NCBI RefSeq assembly: GCF_023502325.1
Contig: NZ_JAMFLZ010000003.1
Coordinates: 1 to 64,000 of the forward strand
Direction of reading: 5' to 3'
DNA from: Wocania_A spongiicola
GTDB lineage: Bacteria; Bacteroidota; Bacteroidia; Flavobacteriales; Flavobacteriaceae
Length of the DNA stretch: 64,000 nt
Made by a program: the position numbers and the translations under genes. Positions 61,600 through 64,000 of this stretch are shown here, piece by piece. The notes beneath the pieces were generated by a model that saw nothing but the letters and a program-made list of their open reading frames with translations, ran no database searches and was not told the DNA's origin. Positions within the stretch are counted from its first letter, which is position 1; every line of letters begins with the position of its first letter.

Positions 61600-64000
61600 A
61601 TGATAAACAAAAAAACTCCAAAAAAAATAGGCATTGTATTTACAATACTGCTGTTTAGTTTATGTGTTAAAACTACTAATGCACAGGGGCCTAACGCACC
61701 AGAAGCTGCTAGTTTTGAACCTGTAGATGCTACCGATATGGTTAATCTAGCAACAGGTGATTTAAGTTATGTACTACCATTATTAAATGTGCCAAGTCCT
61801 GAAGGGGGTTATCCAATTACTCTATCTTATCATGCAGGTATAGCTATGGAGCAAGAAGCCTCATGGGTAGGCTTAGGGTGGAGTTTAAACCCAGGTGCTA
61901 TCAATAGAAGTGTAAGTGGTCAACCTGATGATTGGAGAGAAGGACTAAACTCTACTATTACTAATGATATTGGAGGTGTTAGCTCTTCTAACTCTTTTTT
62001 TGTTGGTGTTGGCTGGGGAGATGATGATAAAAATTCGGTTGGAATAAAAGCAAACTTTACTTCAAATAGGGCCTTTGGAGGAGAGGTTTCTCATAGTTAT
62101 TCTATAAATGCCAATGCTAATATTAATGGTACAAGTTATGGGGTGGGTTATTCTAATAATGGTAACTTTTCTGTTAGTTATAATAATTTATCTTATAGTT
62201 CTCAATCTGGGTTCGGTCTAACATTACAGGGAGGTTTTTCAACAAAATCTAAGTTAATTGGTGATGTCTCAGGAACAATTAGTGTGTCTCAAAAGAATGG
62301 GGTTGGAATTTCTCTCGAGACCACTACAGGAATACAGGCTTCAGCAATTGTTGGCGATGGTAGTAATAGGTCATCTAACAATGGATCTGCTGCTTACAGT
62401 GCTATTTCAGCTAGTGATAAATTATCAATTAATGCAACTATTGGCCCTGTAAAGTTTTCATTCTCTAAACAAAAAATAAAGTATTGGCACTTTGATGAAA
62501 AAACATATTCAAGTACTGGACTTTTATATGCAGGAGAATTAACTAATATTTTACAAAGTAAACAACTTACTTTTTTTCATGAATTTGATGCTTCTGAAAC
62601 TGCATATAGGTCAATCAATCCTCAAGAAGAACTAGCTAGTAATAATCCAACTTATGTGTCTTATGATCAATATAATATTTCTGCTCAAGGAATTTCAGAG
62701 TCAATTACACCTTATTTATTAGAGTCAGCCCTTATACATAATGATATATTAACTATTGATAAAGAAATCAAAGTCAACGGAGTAAATAGAGATGTAAAAT
62801 CATTGTATTATTTTAATAATTCTGGAACAAATGATTTCAAAAAATCTATTAATAATCTCTCAGAATCCAATCGTATAAAGTTTCATTTAAATAACGAGCT
62901 TTCATCATATCATAAATCAAACTCCGTTTCAATTAATTCTTGGCAACATCCAATAAATTATAATGGTAGCCCATCAGATTTTGCTAATAATGTTAATATT
63001 TCTGAAATTATTTCTGAAGAAGGATTTGTTTCTAATAAGAATAGATTAAAGCAAAGCTCCTTTATTGAATCATATACAAACGAACAAATTCTTAATAATT
63101 CAAACTTAATTTTTAGCACGAATATAAATAGAAATGATTTAGACCCAGATGGTATTGGAGCTTTCAAAGTAACAGTTTCTGATGGTAAAACTTATCATTA
63201 TACTATTCCTGTTTATCAAAAAGAAAAATTCTCTAGAACAACTAAGTATGATGATGATATTAATAACAAATATTCTGAACAACAATCTTTAAGTCCATAC
63301 GCAACGCATTGGTTGCTTACTGCTATAACAGGTCCTGACTATATAGATATAGATAGTAATAATGAGTTAAGTGAGGAAGACTATGGTTATTGGGTAAAGT
63401 TTAATTATGGAAAATGGTCTGATGGATACTCTTGGAGAATTCCTAGTACGGGCTATACATATGGTGCAAATACCAAAAGCTATAATTGGGGAGTTAAAGA
63501 TATTTATTATTTAAATAGTATAAAAACAAGAACACATACTGCTTTTTTTATAAAAGAAGAACGTGGTGATTATAATTCAATTAAAAGTAAAGTGGGAAAT
63601 AGTAAAATAAACCCTCTAGTAAAGAACGCCATTTATTATAGTTATGATCCTAACGTTCCAATATACACAGGTACAAATGGGGAAAAATACTTCCCAGGAG
63701 CTTATTCGACAATTTCTTCTACTGCTAACCCACATGGTCCTGGTCAATATTCAGTTTTTGATATTACAAATAAGTTTTATGCAGAATCATTTAGCCATAA
63801 AACGCTACGCTTAAAAGAAATTTTACTTGTGAGAAATGGAGATATAACTTCTACTAATATGAGTAATTCACAAATTAACCCTATTTTAAGTTCTGATTTT
63901 CTTTTTGAAGAAAGAGTTAAAATTGTAAATGATAATACTGTAGATACTGGATTTATATCATATGTAAATTCAACATATAATGGACAATATTTCTCTAACA
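61600..64000 (+). CDS. Giant RHS/YD-repeat-type secreted protein, N-terminal 800 residues
   Basis: The frame runs from ATG 61600 beyond the window end with no stop. It has a signal peptide (KKIGIVFTILLFSLCVKTTNA). Next comes the hallmark opening of Bacteroidota RHS proteins: ASFEPVDATDMVNLATGDLS, LPLLNVPSPEGGYPITLSYH, AGIAMEQEASWVGLGWSLNP and GAINRSVSGQPDDW, which is a SpvB/TcdB-like start. A long Ser/Asn/Gly-rich insert (about 125-285) follows, then family strands such as YATHWLLTAITGPDYIDID. The core repeats and the variable C-terminal, possibly toxin-bearing, end lie outside. Its neighbours (cassettes, chaperone, secretin operon) suggest export by the adjacent system; that is inference. 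Confidence 0.85.
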   Translation, partial: MINKKTPKKIGIVFTILLFSLCVKTTNAQGPNAPEAASFEPVDATDMVNLATGDLSYVLPLLNVPSPEGGYPITLSYHAGIAMEQEASWVGLGWSLNPGAINRSVSGQPDDWREGLNSTITNDIGGVSSSNSFFVGVGWGDDDKNSVGIKANFTSNRAFGGEVSHSYSINANANINGTSYGVGYSNNGNFSVSYNNLSYSSQSGFGLTLQGGFSTKSKLIGDVSGTISVSQKNGVGISLETTTGIQASAIVGDGSNRSSNNGSAAYSAISASDKLSINATIGPVKFSFSKQKIKYWHFDEKTYSSTGLLYAGELTNILQSKQLTFFHEFDASETAYRSINPQEELASNNPTYVSYDQYNISAQGISESITPYLLESALIHNDILTIDKEIKVNGVNRDVKSLYYFNNSGTNDFKKSINNLSESNRIKFHLNNELSSYHKSNSVSINSWQHPINYNGSPSDFANNVNISEIISEEGFVSNKNRLKQSSFIESYTNEQILNNSNLIFSTNINRNDLDPDGIGAFKVTVSDGKTYHYTIPVYQKEKFSRTTKYDDDINNKYSEQQSLSPYATHWLLTAITGPDYIDIDSNNELSEEDYGYWVKFNYGKWSDGYSWRIPSTGYTYGANTKSYNWGVKDIYYLNSIKTRTHTAFFIKEERGDYNSIKSKVGNSKINPLVKNAIYYSYDPNVPIYTGTNGEKYFPGAYSTISSTANPHGPGQYSVFDITNKFYAESFSHKTLRLKEILLVRNGDITSTNMSNSQINPILSSDFLFEERVKIVNDNTVDTGFISYVNSTYNGQYFSN

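Noticed and set aside
1..64000. tRNA or rRNA genes, CRISPR arrays, transposases
   Set aside because: None was recognised on either strand by eye; a dedicated tRNA search could still find one.

Overview
The window comes from a low-GC member of the Flavobacteriaceae (Bacteroidota). Several things point there: promoters of the TAnnTTTG type, abundant Sec-exported proteins and lipoproteins with LxSC lipoboxes, a DnaX of the flavobacterial type, MiaE, LOTUS/NYN, DUF3822 and DUF4126 proteins, and the intergenic repeats typical of these genomes. The genus cannot be named from sequence alone.

Layout. 1-2639: the N-terminal 695 residues of a large surface adhesin (minus strand, running off the window) behind a small secreted protein. 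3118-6655: a polyphosphate unit (sixA, ppk1, ppx). 6763-10241: an outer-membrane barrel, miaE, a lipoprotein and dnaX. 10466-13470: a Crp-like regulator followed by small membrane and secreted proteins, a fatty-acid/sterol hydroxylase and a two-domain VOC protein. 13471-14230: a repeat-bearing non-coding stretch, the RNase P RNA gene and its terminator. 14252-18386: secreted proteins, twin NTF2-like lipoproteins, and rsmD with two conserved partners. 18517-23771: a RecD-like helicase, a DUF4126 protein, then kdsB, a HAD phosphatase, a KdnB-like iron alcohol dehydrogenase and an acyltransferase, which look like a KDO or lipid-A sugar module. 23772-40434: mostly housekeeping and exported enzymes (aspartyl protease, zinc metalloprotease, YebC, Tsp-like protease, pterin dehydratase, glutaminase, gcvT). 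40627-46405: a galactose operon (GntR-type regulator, galM-like epimerase, sodium/sugar symporter, galK, galT).

46414-64000 is the accessory region and the most interesting part. A ten-gene minus-strand operon encodes a response regulator, a GspG-like pseudopilin, a minimal prepilin peptidase, a GspE/PilB ATPase, three paralogous coiled-coil surface proteins carrying NVGIGTT motifs, a GspD secretin, a PilM/PilN-like (GspL) protein and a PilO-like (GspM) protein. Divergent from it are three more NVGIGTT proteins, an OmpH/Skp chaperone, a lipoprotein and the first 800 residues of a giant RHS/YD-type secreted protein. No GspF platform, GspC or minor pseudopilin is visible.

Between the two operons lies an array of AGCTTAC boxes at exact 22-bp spacing. 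The same box sits 21 bp upstream of the candidate -7 element in both directions. My reading is a co-regulated, stripped-down type II/type IV-pilus-like export system together with its candidate substrates. This is inference from context.
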